Positions 11,701 through 25,504 of a DNA stretch of 64,000 nucleotides are shown here, piece by piece. The translations under genes were made by a program, and so were the position numbers. This DNA is from Cyprinus carpio (taxonomy: Eukaryota; Chordata; Actinopteri; Cypriniformes; Cyprinidae), in the NCBI RefSeq assembly GCF_018340385.1, contig NC_056611.1, positions 15,829,610 through 15,893,609 of the forward strand, in the 5' to 3' direction. Under the pieces are notes generated by a model that saw only the letters and a program-made list of their open reading frames with translations, made no database searches and was not told the DNA's origin. Numbering within the stretch: the first letter of the stretch is position 1; each line of letters begins with the position of its first letter.

Positions 11701-13354
11701 AAACAAAAAGCAAAGCAAAGCAAAGCAAAACAAAACAAAACAAAACAAAAAGCAAAGCAAAGCAAAGCAAAGCAAAGCAAAACAAAGTAAAAAATAAATA
11801 AAAAATTCTCCACAGTTCAAGTGGTCCATCATCTTAAAAGGCTTAGAAAACACAGGTGTAGATGAACACAAAGACTAAATGAATACCTGAAGTAGATGAC
11901 AAAAGAGCAGGAGGATGCAGGCATATTTTTGGGCCTTGACCAGGTAAGCATCACAGCACCAGAAAAGTTGGCACTCCACTGAAGATTTTGAATTTTGTAG
12001 ACCAGCAAATCCACTGAGAAAGGGAAAAACAGGGTGAATCAGCATGAACAGTCAGTCGGCTTACTGTGGTATAATATTGTTCTTGCTGCAGTCAGATTTC
12101 AATGGCAAATAACCACAAATGGCTCTCACTAGTGCAGTTGTCCTCGTCACTCCGGTCAGAACAGTCTATGAAGCCATCACACCTCTCGCTGTTCAGCACG
12201 CAGGCTTCTCCGTCCGCACAGAGAGTACCATTCACACAGAGCAGTGGACCATGAGTGGCTGGAATAAAATGGGGAGCTTGTTAACATTTACAGGTATGTG
12301 AAGACATTAGCCACACCAACCCATTTCCAGTTTATCCAAGTATATAGAGCATAATGTTTGTTTTATTTGATGGTTTTAGTGAAAATGGTAATAAAGAGTG
12401 GGTTACTTTTGTACTGTGTATGATTCTCTTATAGGCACTTACGACAGTTGTCCTCATCAGACCCGTCCACACAGTGAGAATGTCCATCACAGCGCTGCCA
12501 ATCAGCGATACAGACTGGAGGCTTCAGACACAGGAACTGATCTTTAGTACAGCGGCCCGAAGGAGGAAGAGTTGCTAATGGAGTCACTGAGCCTTTGACT
12601 ATGAGAAAGACAGAAACAGCATAAAACAAATGGATAATACATATAAAGACTCAAGGGTTAAACTTATTTTAAGTTTTTTTTTTTTTTTCAATTATTTATT
12701 ATTATATTATTATGTTGTTTTGTTGTCTGAAAACAATTAAGAAATTCACTTAGTAATTACACTTAACATATTTTTAAATATTTAAAATAAAATAAAATGT
12801 GTGGTGTGGAAACAATTTATAAATTCACAATCTTTTTTTATGTATATAAAATAAAAGAAAATTTATATTTAAAAAGGACTATGGAAACAACTGAGAAATT
12901 CACTTATTTATTAACATTTTTGTTCTATTTTTTAATGTTATTATTAAGTGACAACTCAACACAGCAGTATTAAGTGAATTGCATAATTTGTGTGAAAATG
13001 AACTGTGGCACACTGGGAATGTTGTGTCACTGACATCTGGGCTGAAAAGTATGAATTTGCATGTATGAACATGAGTGTCGAATGTCACACATAATTAAAA
13101 AAAAGCTTAATTTATTGATGCAAGCTAAAACTGGAAAACAAATTTTTATTGTTCATAGCTAAAAAATTATATTATGAATGTAAAACCTATACAATAAATG
13201 GATGTATATATTTTTTAAATGTAATTTTCTTATATGATATTTCAATATACAAATTTTGTATATTTTGTCAGTTCAAAAGAAAATACATCAAAATATTTAT
13301 ATATTTATAAAGAGAGAGATATCTCTCGCTCTCTCTTTTACTATATATATATAT

Positions 13355-13387
<33 letters not shown>

Positions 13388-14834
13388 AATCCTTTTTTTT
13401 TTTTTTTTTTTTTTTTGCATATTTGCCTCACTTAAAAGATTCAGATCATCAAACTAATTTTAATATTACACAAAGATAATGCAAGTAAATGCAGTTTTTA
13501 AATGATAATTTAATTTATTAAGTGGGGAAAAAAGCTGTCCAAACATACCTGGCCCTACGTGAAAAAAAAAAATTGCACCCTCCTGTTAAATCATGAAAGA
13601 ACTGTGATTAACCACATTATTTTAGAAGCTGAGTTAAATTTCATTAGCCACACCCAGACATGATTACTGCCAGACCTGATGAATCAATAAATCACTTCAA
13701 TAGAAGCTGTCTGACAAAGTGAAGCATGCTTAAATAGCAACATGCATCATGATGCGATCTAAAGAAATTCAAGAACAGATGAGAAACAAAATAGTTGACA
13801 TGTATCAGTCTGGAAAGGATTATAAAGCCATTTCTAAGGCTTTGGAACTCCAGCGAACCATGGTCAGAGCCATTATTCACAAATGGAGAAAACTTGGAAC
13901 AGTGGTGAACCTACCTAGGAGTGTCCGGCCTACCAAAACTACTCCATGAGTGAAATGACGACTCATCCAGGAGGTCATAAAAAACCCAGAACAACATCTA
14001 AAGAACTGCAGGCATCACTTGCCTCTATTAATCAGTGTTAATGATTTAACAATAAGAAAGAGACTGGGCAAAAACAGCATGCATTGGAGAGTTCCAAGGC
14101 AAAAGCTACTACTGACCAAAAAGAACACAAAGGCTCATCTCACATTTCACACATCACATCATACCAACAGTCAAACATGTTAGTGTTAGTGTGATGGTCT
14201 GGGGCTGCTTTACAGCTTAAGGACCTGGACGACTGAACCATGAATTCTGCACTCTATCAGAAAATCCTGAAGAAGAATGTCCGGCCGTCAGTTTGTGACC
14301 TCAAGCTCAAGCTCACTTGGGCTATGCAGCAGGACAATGATCCCAAACACACCACAAGTCCACCTCTGAATGGATCAAGAAAAAACTATTTAAGGTTTTG
14401 GAGTGGCCAAGTCAAAGTCTGGGCTTAAATCCAATTGAGATGCTGTGGCATGAACTTAAACAGTCCATTCATGCTCGAAAACAATCCAATGTGGCTGAAA
14501 TAAAACAATTTTGCAAAGAAGAGTGGGCCAAAATTCCTCTACAGCAATGTGAAAGATTCATTGCCAGTTATCACAAATGCCTGATTACAGTTGTTGCTGC
14601 CAAGGGTGGCACAACCAGTTATTAGGTTTAGGGGGCAATTATTTTTTCACGTAGTGCCAGGCAGGTTTGGACAGCTTTTTCCCCTTAATAAATGAAATCA
14701 TTATTTCAAAACTGAATCTTATATTTACTCAGGTTATCTATGTGTAATTTTAAAATTAGTTTGATGATCTGAATCTTTTAAGTGACAAATATGCAAAAAA
14801 TAAAAAAACAGAAGGGGCAAAACCTTTTTCTCTG

Positions 14835-14919
<85 letters not shown>

Positions 14920-17900
14920 AATATACAAACACACACAATATATATATATATGACTCTTTATCAAGCCATATGTTTGACACCCCTACTATCCTACTATTGG
15001 CTAATAAAAGAGAAGAAGCACCACCTGTGGGACAGCCCACTTCATCGCTGCCATCAGGACAATCAGCGTAGCCGTCGCACACCCAGGTGTTCACAATACA
15101 CGCGCCAGAACCACAGCGGAAACGATTAGGAGCACAGGTACCTGGACCCGGCGCAGGTGTGTGAGGAGCTCCACCATCTGAACACAGACACAACATAATT
15201 AACTGTAATTAATCCACTGAGCATTCTCTTTTGTCAGCGCTCTACAAACAAGGTTAATAGACGCTGACTGGGACACAGTGTACTGGACTGATTTGTGTAC
15301 CTGAGCATTGAGATTCATCAGACCAGTCTCCGCAGTCATTTTCCCCATCACACTTCCACCAGGCGGGCACACAGCGGCTGTTCTTACACTCGTACTGAAA
15401 GTAACGTGAGCAGCCTGGCTCATCGGTCGGGGACGCTGAAAAAGAAAACACACGACTCATTATTAAACAAGCACAGAAACAAGATAAACAGCACTTTCTC
15501 AAAGCCGTCCCAAGTATGACTGGACTGGAGCTTATTATTGAATGCTCTGACTGGAAGTCTGTAGTCTTGCATAGCCAGAAGTTCCTGCTCACCACAGTTG
15601 GCCTCATCAGAGTAGTCGCCACAGTCGTCCATGCCGTCACACTTCCACTCCAGGGTCACACACATTCCATTGGAACACTGGAAGCTGTAGCCGTCACATG
15701 TTTTCTCAAACTCAGGGTTAGTTGCTGTGGAGGAGGAGGAGAACTAATCAATTCATTACAAAAAACTTCATTACAGCACTACTTTGTGCTTCATCCAAGG
15801 TCCACGTTAAGGACTGTCAATTAAGACTGATTAAAAATCTAATTACATGATATGCCGATTAATTAATCAAATTAAGTTGAAAGTAATTGCATACATCAAT
15901 TTTTGCAGAGAAGCTATTATGAATAAATTATGACACTAAAGAAGGCAGCAGACAAGTATAGCATATGAGAAAACAGAAGAGCAATAGGTGCAAAAAGTGG
16001 TGAATACATTGCATAATTTTTAAACACTATAAAAGAAATCTAATAAAACATAATCTATTCTTTAAATTACCATTCAAAAGTACGGGGGCTGTGCAATTTT
16101 TTAAAGAAATGAATACTAAATAAGAGAAACTAAATACTAAATATGAAATTAATAAATAATAAATATTAAATGGATAAAACATAAGTTAAAAATGTTACAA
16201 AAGATTTCTATTTCTAATAAAACCTGTTCTTTTGAACTTTCTCGTCATTGAAGAATCTTAAAAAAAAAAATAGTTTTCACAAAATTATTACAACATTGAT
16301 TATAATAAGAAATGTTTTTGAGTGCCAAATCAGCATATTAGAATGATTTCTAAAGGATCTTGTGGCACTGAAGACTGAAGTAATGGCTTCTGAAATTTCA
16401 GCTTTGCCATCACAGAAATAAATTACATTTTACGACACATTAAAACATTATAATTTCTAATAATATTTCACAATATCACTGTATTTCTGATTAAATAAAT
16501 GCAGCACTGGTGAGAATAAGAGACTTCTTTCTAAAATGATTATATAACCAAACTTCTGATCTATATTTAGGTTAGATTTAATAATTCCTTAAGGAATGTC
16601 TTAAGGATTTAATATTCAGGTCAGGGGGCATAACTAAATGTGTACATTATATTTTTATTTATTAATGTAATTAATTGCACTACATTTACATGGACATTCC
16701 TACTCAGAAGCACATAATGGACCTTTTGGCTAGCTCCTCTAGTGAACATTTCGGTTAGCAAATGAGTTGGACTCACAGCAGCCTGCATACGTCGGGTCCT
16801 CATCAGATCCATCGGAGCAGTGCCGGGTACCGTCACACACCAGAGACTGGAACAGACACTGTGCTCGGTTTCTGCACACAAACTCCATATAGTGTGCACA
16901 GAGGGGACCTGCAAGAACAGACCCTTAGTATTTCTCTAGTTACAATTACAACACAACATTCCACTTATATATACTTATATAACAAGCAATACCGCAGTTT
17001 TGCTCATCAGCGCCTCCTGGACAGTCCTCCACACCATTGCAGTGAGCACTAGCAGGCAGACAGGTGCCATTAGAGCACAAGAAGCCATTGCATTTTTCTT
17101 TACCTGAAGGACAAAACCGAAAGATTCCAAATTGCACAGAATTATACATGAGAGAGCAACATGATTAGAGAAACTGATGCTGATGCATTTAGTCTTCCTC
17201 AGAAAAAAAAAAATATCAGTCAAATGCCATAAGGGTGAGTAAGGCAGTGTTTAAGACTGACCACACTGGGTTGGGTCCTCGTCGGATCCATCCTGGCAGT
17301 CGTCATCTCCGTCACACACCCAGCGCTGAGGAATGCAGTGACCCGTGTGACACTGGAAACTACTGCTCTCACACGTGTGGTGACCCACTTTATGTGACAG
17401 AATGAGGAAGAGAGAGACATTGAAGATGTAGATGTGATGTATTTGACTGCATATTTCTTGCATAGTGTATGAGGGAGTGTCTTTTCTCTCACCAGTACAG
17501 TTGGCCTCGTCTGACCAGTCCCTGCAGTCATTGTCTCCATCACAGCGCCATGCGTCCCGAATACACACACCTCTTGCACAGGTGAACTCCCCCGGTCCAC
17601 ACTTGTGAGACTCTAAAAGAAAGCAGATGCAATATGAGCACTGCATTTATGTTACTTTAACTGAACAACTAAAAACAAATACAATACGTCATATCAACAA
17701 AACACTCAAAATGATTCATGCAAAAAGTAAATCTTGTTAAAAATAAATAAGGCATGCTTTTACACAGTTTTCAACTAACGAACAGAAAAATTATATTAAT
17801 TCGTTTTATTTATATACAGCAACATAATCATTTATACATAGCAATGTACACAGCAATATTAATAAAACATGACTATGTTCACATTTCTTCCATAAACATA

Positions 17901-20900
17901 GACCATTTTTATGATTTATAGTTAAAAATATATATATTTCTATTCAACTTTGATTTACTTTTATCTCACTTTTAGTAAATTTAGCTACTTAAGTTTAATT
18001 CAGAGCAGTGTTATTTTGGAATTATTTCTATACTCTTATTGTACTTATTAATATTTCTAATCATATATTTTCATTTTAGCAATTTTGTCATGTGCTTTTG
18101 TCATTTTCGATTTTTTTTTTTTTTCATTTTTATAATTTTATAATTTAATAAACATTTCTATTCAGCTTTGATTTACTTTTATCTATTTTTTATAAAATTT
18201 AGCACTCAACAAACTTATTTTATTTCAGTTAGTTGCAAAGGCCAAAAATTAATTAATATTTTTACTATTTTAGTTTTTGTTAACAATAACAATACTTATC
18301 AATACTTAACAATAACTTTTAATTTGCAAGTTGCGAGATGTGTCCTTTAGAAAACTTAAAGATTAATTCAATAGTGCATTAAAATACTGTGATACTGCTT
18401 AATTTTATATCACCAACAAAATCATCTCAGATATATAATGAATATTTGACATTCTGCATAGCCCTAAACACAAACACATACCACAATGCTCTTCGTCACT
18501 GTTATCTCCGCAGTCATCCTCATGGTCACACTTGAAGGCCAGTGGAATGCAGGATCCTGAGGCCACACAGCGGAACTGGACCGCAGAGTCACAGGAAGTG
18601 GTGGCTGCAGAGAGAGAAAAATATATGAAACACAGATCATACACATTTCTGACATTTTATACGGGACAGGGCTGATGATGTCACTCACGGCACCCCTGTT
18701 CATCACTCATGTCGCCGCAGTCGTTGTCACTGTCACACTTCCAGATGCTGCTGATGCATTTCCCATTAGCGCAGCGGTGCTGGTTTGGCAGGCAGGTGTG
18801 TTCTGAGAGTCAATAAAAGCAAATAAATCCATTTCAATTTCATAAAAATGTTTATTCATCATTTAGAGCTTTTGATATCTGACACTTCTGAGTCTGTCAG
18901 ACCTGTCTTAATGCATGTGTTATTGCTGAGCTGGTATCCACCGGGACACTGGCACCGATGCTCTCCTGAGGGTAAGATGGTGCTGGAAACTCCATCGGGG
19001 CAGACGCAATGATGCTTGTTTCCAGGCTGGGGAAGACACAGAAGACTGCATGGCTGATCCACACAAGCATTCTGACCTAAAAGAGGGAAAAAAATCTTGA
19101 AAAACTATTTCTGTATCAAAAGTAGACCAGTGGGGCCACTGTATGAAGCTGAGCCCATGAAATCAATATTGTAGTTTTGTGCTTTTATTTACTGTTTGTT
19201 AGCTTTTTTACTACTAAAAAATAAAGTTGCACAAATAAAAGAAAGTGTGTAAAAATACACACATTAAAAAAGCATTTTCAATTTTGTTTTTATATTTTGT
19301 GTTTCATTTAGTTAAAGTTTTAGTGATATGTTTTTGTATTTTTTTTTTTTTTTTTAATTTTAGGATAGTTTCAATGTTAGTGCTTTACAGTAGCATCTTA
19401 GTACTTCAACAAACTAAAAAACAAAATTGCTGACTTGTCAGTTAGCTACAATTAAAAAACATTAGGTTTAAGTATTTTATTTTATTTCAGTTAATACTTA
19501 CACAGTTAATGTTTTTTTTTTTGGTTTTAGTTTTAGTTAATAATAATAACCCTATTGCAAATTCTTCGCATGTCCAATAAAATGCAAGAACCACATTACA
19601 ACTACAATAACGTAACGTATTTAGAAATGACTAATAATAACAATAAATTATAAAATGTATATTCAAATTATATTCAATTTATACAATACAAGCTGACAAG
19701 TGGAAAAAAGAAAAAAGAAAAGCCCTGCAAGCCCTATAATAGTCTTTAAAAGTGTATTTCCCATGTGTTTCAGAAGGACTGACCTCTGTTTTTTCCCTTG
19801 TAAAAGATCTTGAGATCCATCACTCCTGTCAGTCTGCCCACTAGCATCTCACTGTCTGGTGAGCCTGATTTAGGTGCTTTGAATATTCCCATTTTAGACC
19901 AGTCATCCCAGTACAGGTCATTCTAAACCAAGAAACACCAGTTCAACAAAGTGTTTATGATCATTAAAGACAGTTTATTATCAGTTGCAACATTCCAAGA
20001 AGTGATCACATTGTCTCTACCTTGAAAACAGCAATAGCATAAGGATGTGGCAGGCCCTCCATTATCACAGTACGGCGGCCTCCATTAAAGTCTGCTCTTT
20101 CAATGCGGTCTCCATATGCCTCCGTCCAGTACAGCCATGATTCATCGGCTGTTATGCCGTTGGGCCAGCGAACTGCCTCAGACACAATGCAGGCGATGTT
20201 GGAACCGTCCATCCAGCTGCGGTAGATGCCTGCTGCGCGATCGCCCCAGTCTGTCCAAAACATCAAGCTAAAAGAAACAGCAACTTAGTGGTCAGGGTGA
20301 AGGGAGTATGTGGATTGTTAAGGAAAACAAGTGATTTGTGGGAACACCATACCTCTCTCCTGGCATGAGCGTCAGGGCTCGAGGCTGCTCCACCACTGAA
20401 GAATTGACCAGAGTGCGTCTCAGATCTCCATCAGAGTTGGACACCTGGAAGAGAGACAGTGTGAGGATGACTACAAGAACGAACACCTGTCATTGATGCT
20501 GCTGTAGTTGTTTTAATCTGCGGTTACCTCGATTTTCTGAGCACCAGCATCCACCCAATACAGCAACCTGCTGATGGGGTCAAATGACAGCGCCTCCACG
20601 TTTTGTAAGTCCTTTCTGACAATCACTTCCTGTCCAGAGCTTCCATTCAAACACAGTCTCTACAACATAAAATCAAAGAAAATACTTATAAGATTAATAA
20701 ATGCCTAATAAATTTTTATAATAATAACAATAATAATAATTCTTAAATTGTCTAATCTAATAAAGTAGTTTTTTTTCTGATCTTTGATATATTTTTTTTT
20801 AATATTTTTAATAAAAATAAATAAATAAATAAAAGGAAAAGAAAATTGATGCTTTTCAAATTATTTAACTGCTGATGCTTTTGGTATCACAACATTATAA

Positions 20901-23900
20901 TGAAAGTGAATAAACAAACACCAATTAAATATCCAAAATTAGCCAATACAATAAAAAACAAGTTGTGAATAATCCAGGTCTTGACAACCAGATCACTTAA
21001 AAGTTCATTTAATTTTCTACAGCACTGTGAATTTTTAATGAGATGTGTTCAATAAAAACATGAAATATTAAATTTATTGTGCATTGTTAGCTAAAGCACA
21101 TTGTGTTTGTCCATACTTGTGACTTTTGTTATCTTGATTTTATTATGATTTTTTATTGTGGTCACTTTTTTGTTGTTTTTTTAATTTTTTATAATTAATT
21201 AAAGTTTTAATATATATTTAAATGTGACAAAAAATTAATAATCATTTTATATTTAAATATATCTTTTTTTAATATTAAATTTATGAAAAGTGGTTTGACT
21301 GAATGATTCAATGACTTACTCATAAATACTTCACTTGTTTCATTACAGGATGAATCAGTTTTTGAACGAATCTCATGAATGAATGATTCAATGTCAAAAA
21401 CATTTTTAACAGTTACTTGTCGCCACCTAGTGGTGAAACAATGCTATCGACACAAACATTATTTGAAGCCAGTTACTTTCAAAAGGGGATTTGCTCTATT
21501 TTGATGGCTAGACATCAATGTTTATATCTGAATTATAAACTTTTATCCCAGTATTTCTTTGATGATATGAATGACTGTAAGACCGAAACAATACTGTGTA
21601 GTTGAAAGGTCTTTTATCATTAAATGGTAAATGTTTGCTCTCTGTGTCAGTGGCAGCGCGAACACAGATTTGAATGTTCCGGTATGATTGTTTCAAAGGT
21701 TTAATAGACACGGGCGAATCACTGTCATTCAAAAATTGGATCGCATGGGTGTTTTAATCGAGTTTGCGATCTTTTAACAATTAATTGTGCAACTCTAATA
21801 TATGGTACAGATCCCTATATTTATGTGAGAGGAAGACGTTTATTCACCTGTATGGTGTCCAGTGAAATATCAGCCCAGTATAGGCAGTTCTTCTCATAAT
21901 CAAAATCCAGAGCAACGGCCTCATGGAGACCCGAGAGTGGAAGCGGCTGGTCTGTACCTGTGGCCAGGTCATAGCGATGAATGGAGCTCCTCACGGCATA
22001 CAGGATAAACTCATTACTCTCTAAAAAAGAAAAGTAGGCAAGAGGTCTTAGTTAATTTTGAAATAAAGACTCATTCCAGAGAAATACACTACATATTTCA
22101 CCCAAACACTCCCATGTGAGCATTTAATTTCAAAACCATTGGCACTAAAAGGGAGTTGTTCCTTGCTAACAGCATGCACCCTTCTGGGAAGGCTTTCCAT
22201 TTTCTGTTTCACTGCAAACGTAAAAGAAAATTAATGGCACCGCTGATAGTCACATCACTTCCTTCTCCCACTGGATCAGATCTCATCTTCTGAAAGGGCT
22301 GCTTATTTACTCCCAGCGTCCTCTAGTCAGAGAGGCAAGCCAATCAACGTGGCCACTGAAGCGCAGTCAAGTGGCTGAGCGCCACAATGCTGGAGAGAAG
22401 AGGCCGTCTAGACAGCGACGGCTCTTAAGAACAGCTCGGTGGGGAGATGAGCTTTGATCACACTCCAACAATCCTCATTTGACTTTCAAATCCCATCTTA
22501 AGGACTGACTGTCCACATTACTTTATTCAGCCTTCATTGTAGAAATCAGTCCATCATGTCATCTCAGCGTGGTCATGTTGAGGCATTACTGTATTTTACA
22601 CATTCATGGCTTATACGACAGACACACATTTGAGATTTTTACGTCATGTCCTAAAATGCATTACCAAATATCCTTTTTTAAATAACCAACAAATGTGTCT
22701 TTGATCGGGTTAAAAACAGGATTGACTGAGTTTTTTGCTACCAAACAACTAAACAGAATCATGAAATCATTAGTAAAGGTCTGATCTAAACTATATTTTG
22801 CATCTGCATACAATTAGTATGTCTTCATTGATAAGCATTTTAAGTCCACCTGTAAAAAAACAAGGTGTTCTAACTTCAAAATGGAAAAAAAAAAAAGTTA
22901 AATATAGATTTATGCCTCATTTAAAATATGTCGATGTCAACGTGTCTTAAAAGAGGTTCAGGTCAGAATGTTGCAGTCAATGCTGTGGTTAGATGAACGC
23001 CACTCATTTGAGTAAATTACATTTTTATAAAGGTCAAAAGATACAAATCGATGCAATGATCATCAGTGAGCAAACAAAAATTCTATGAATGACAGATATA
23101 GACCTCCAGCATATTAAATGTACACTACTGTACAAAAGTTTGGGGTTGGTAAGATTTTTTTTTGAAAGATGTCTCTTCTGCTCACCAATACTGTATCAAT
23201 TTTAATGAAAAATTTACTTAAAATACTTAAAACTTAAAATATCAATAGTTGTGCTGCTTGACATCTTTGTGAAAATGGTGATACTTTTTCAGGGGTCTTT
23301 GATGAATATAAAGTTCAAAAGAACAACATTTATTTTAAATAGAAATCTTCTGTAACATAATGAATGTCTTTACTGTCACTTTTGATCAATTTAATGTGTC
23401 CCTGCTTAATAAAAGTATAAATTTCTCTTAAAAGTATACAAATTGTATTTGCTATTTAATTCATTTACATTTTCATTTTGCAGCATTATTATTTTTATCA
23501 ACTTGCTTTAAAATGTGAAATATAAATATATTTGACTTGTTTCGCCACCCTTATTTTGATCCATACTCTTGCAACCTTTTCCTGTGAAATAGAATGTCAA
23601 AACTGTTCTTTATCATACAACATAATGCATTATGTTCTGTTGCAATTTGCTTGGTTAATTTTTTGTTTCAAGTGAGGATTTAAACCCGTTTTACATTTCA
23701 CACTAAACAAGGACTGTACCACTAAACTATCCCATCTAATATAAAGGACTTTTTTTGGTCATGTATTGTCTTTTGGTCATGTAAATGTCCTTACTGTCAC
23801 TTTTGATTCATTTTCTAACTAACACTTTTGAACAGCAGTGCATTTAAAAAAGGCAAACTTGCATGTAATGTAAAAGAAAATAAATAATTCATTTTTTTAT

Positions 23901-25405
23901 TAGTTTGAGGCTGTTATGAACTTTGACTCCACAACTTCATGTTGCATCCCATAGGATTGTGTTGTGTTACATAAAAACAGCTTAGAGAATATGATTGTAT
24001 AAGCTGAAGAGGAGGATCTTACTGTACCTCCCACAGGACAGGGCAGCATTTCTCCATCCAGCCGAGCTTCAACATCTCCCCCACTGCAGCTGTCTCCAGA
24101 AACCTTCCTGTACCTAAAGCATCAGATGACACACCTTAACATCAGTGGAAATCTTTTACTGAATTTCACAGCAAATTTCTCTTCTTGAAGAACTTTGTTC
24201 TAAAAGTTGACACTAGGTGATGCTGTAATTACACGTCTATGAATTTTCATGCTTTTTGTGCTAAATTCTTCTTTTGCTGTCCTGATGCTTGCATAATATT
24301 TTGAGAAGTACCAAAGTTGTCACAAGTTTATCTGAAACTGCTAATTCTATTCATCATTTATTGGCATTAGAGATGCGCAGATCTACTGGCCAATATGAGT
24401 ATGATAGTTATTCTAAATATGATGGCTGATAACCAATACATAGCTAATATTATGCTTTTAGACTATATACTGTATACAGTTACTAAAAACTAAAACCAAG
24501 AGTTTAGTTATTTCTGTGATGTGTTACTTCTGAATGTTGGTTTTTCATTTTTTTTATTAAATTGAATCAATGATTATATAAATAAAACATATTGATAGAT
24601 GCAGTATTGATGCATTATTGTGAGCAAAATAATCATGATGTATCTATATTATTTTTCTGAAACATGCACTTAAAGGGCAAGAACATTTCTAGGATTGTGT
24701 TAAATGTGTTAATCTTTGCTGTAATTTATCTAGTTAAATCTTGATTAAGTTCAACTAAAAGTCCCCACCCAGTTAAATAACCAACATTAGCTGCTAAAAA
24801 TAAATAAGATAAAAAAAAAACAAAAAAAAACACACTGACCTACAATTATATATAAAAAAAAAGTTTGATAAAAAAAAACACACTGATCTACAAGTATATA
24901 TATAAAAAAAGTTTGATATGATCATAATATATTGAGCATCCCTAAATAATAGTAATTAACTTTACTTCCCCATTTTTCCAGGAATCATTACTATAACTGT
25001 GATTAACCTCGTTTCTTCACATCTCAACTGACTTAGCAAGAGATCTAAACTCATCCAGATAAATTCGGTTCAAGTCAGTGTTCTAAATAAATCCTGTCCT
25101 CTCGACAGCAGATAATGAGAGGAGAGATGCATGGTGACACAGCAGTGGCAGATCTAATAATGCTCCCAGGCTGCAGCTGATGGTGGCGGCTAACAATCTG
25201 TTTCCAGGAGGTCACAGAGCCTTTAATAAGTATTCACCCTCTTAAGACTTTCTCATGTTTTGCTGATTTACAGCGCTGAATCACAAAAGATATGATTTGG
25301 CTTTATAGAGGGAACAAGAAAGTCTTCAAAGTGACCTCTACAAGGTAATCTAAAATAATTATAAAAAGATTAAAATAACTGATTTATTTTTTTATTTTTT
25401 ATATT

Positions 25406-25504
<99 letters not shown>

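Noticed and set aside
11348..11871. Long minus-strand ORFs (up to 145 codons) rich in Cys, Phe, Ala, Leu
   Set aside because: They are generated by the GCAAA pentanucleotide array in three frames; no domain, start context or splice support.
14782..15000. ORFs with runs of Ile-Tyr repeats on both strands
   Set aside because: Direct translation of the TA microsatellite; the only real coding part nearby is sorl1 exon 31.
21415..21732. Possible exon of another gene in intron 17
   Set aside because: ORFs on both strands lack splice signals and similarity; cgccacctagtggtgaaaca is a common fish repeat motif.
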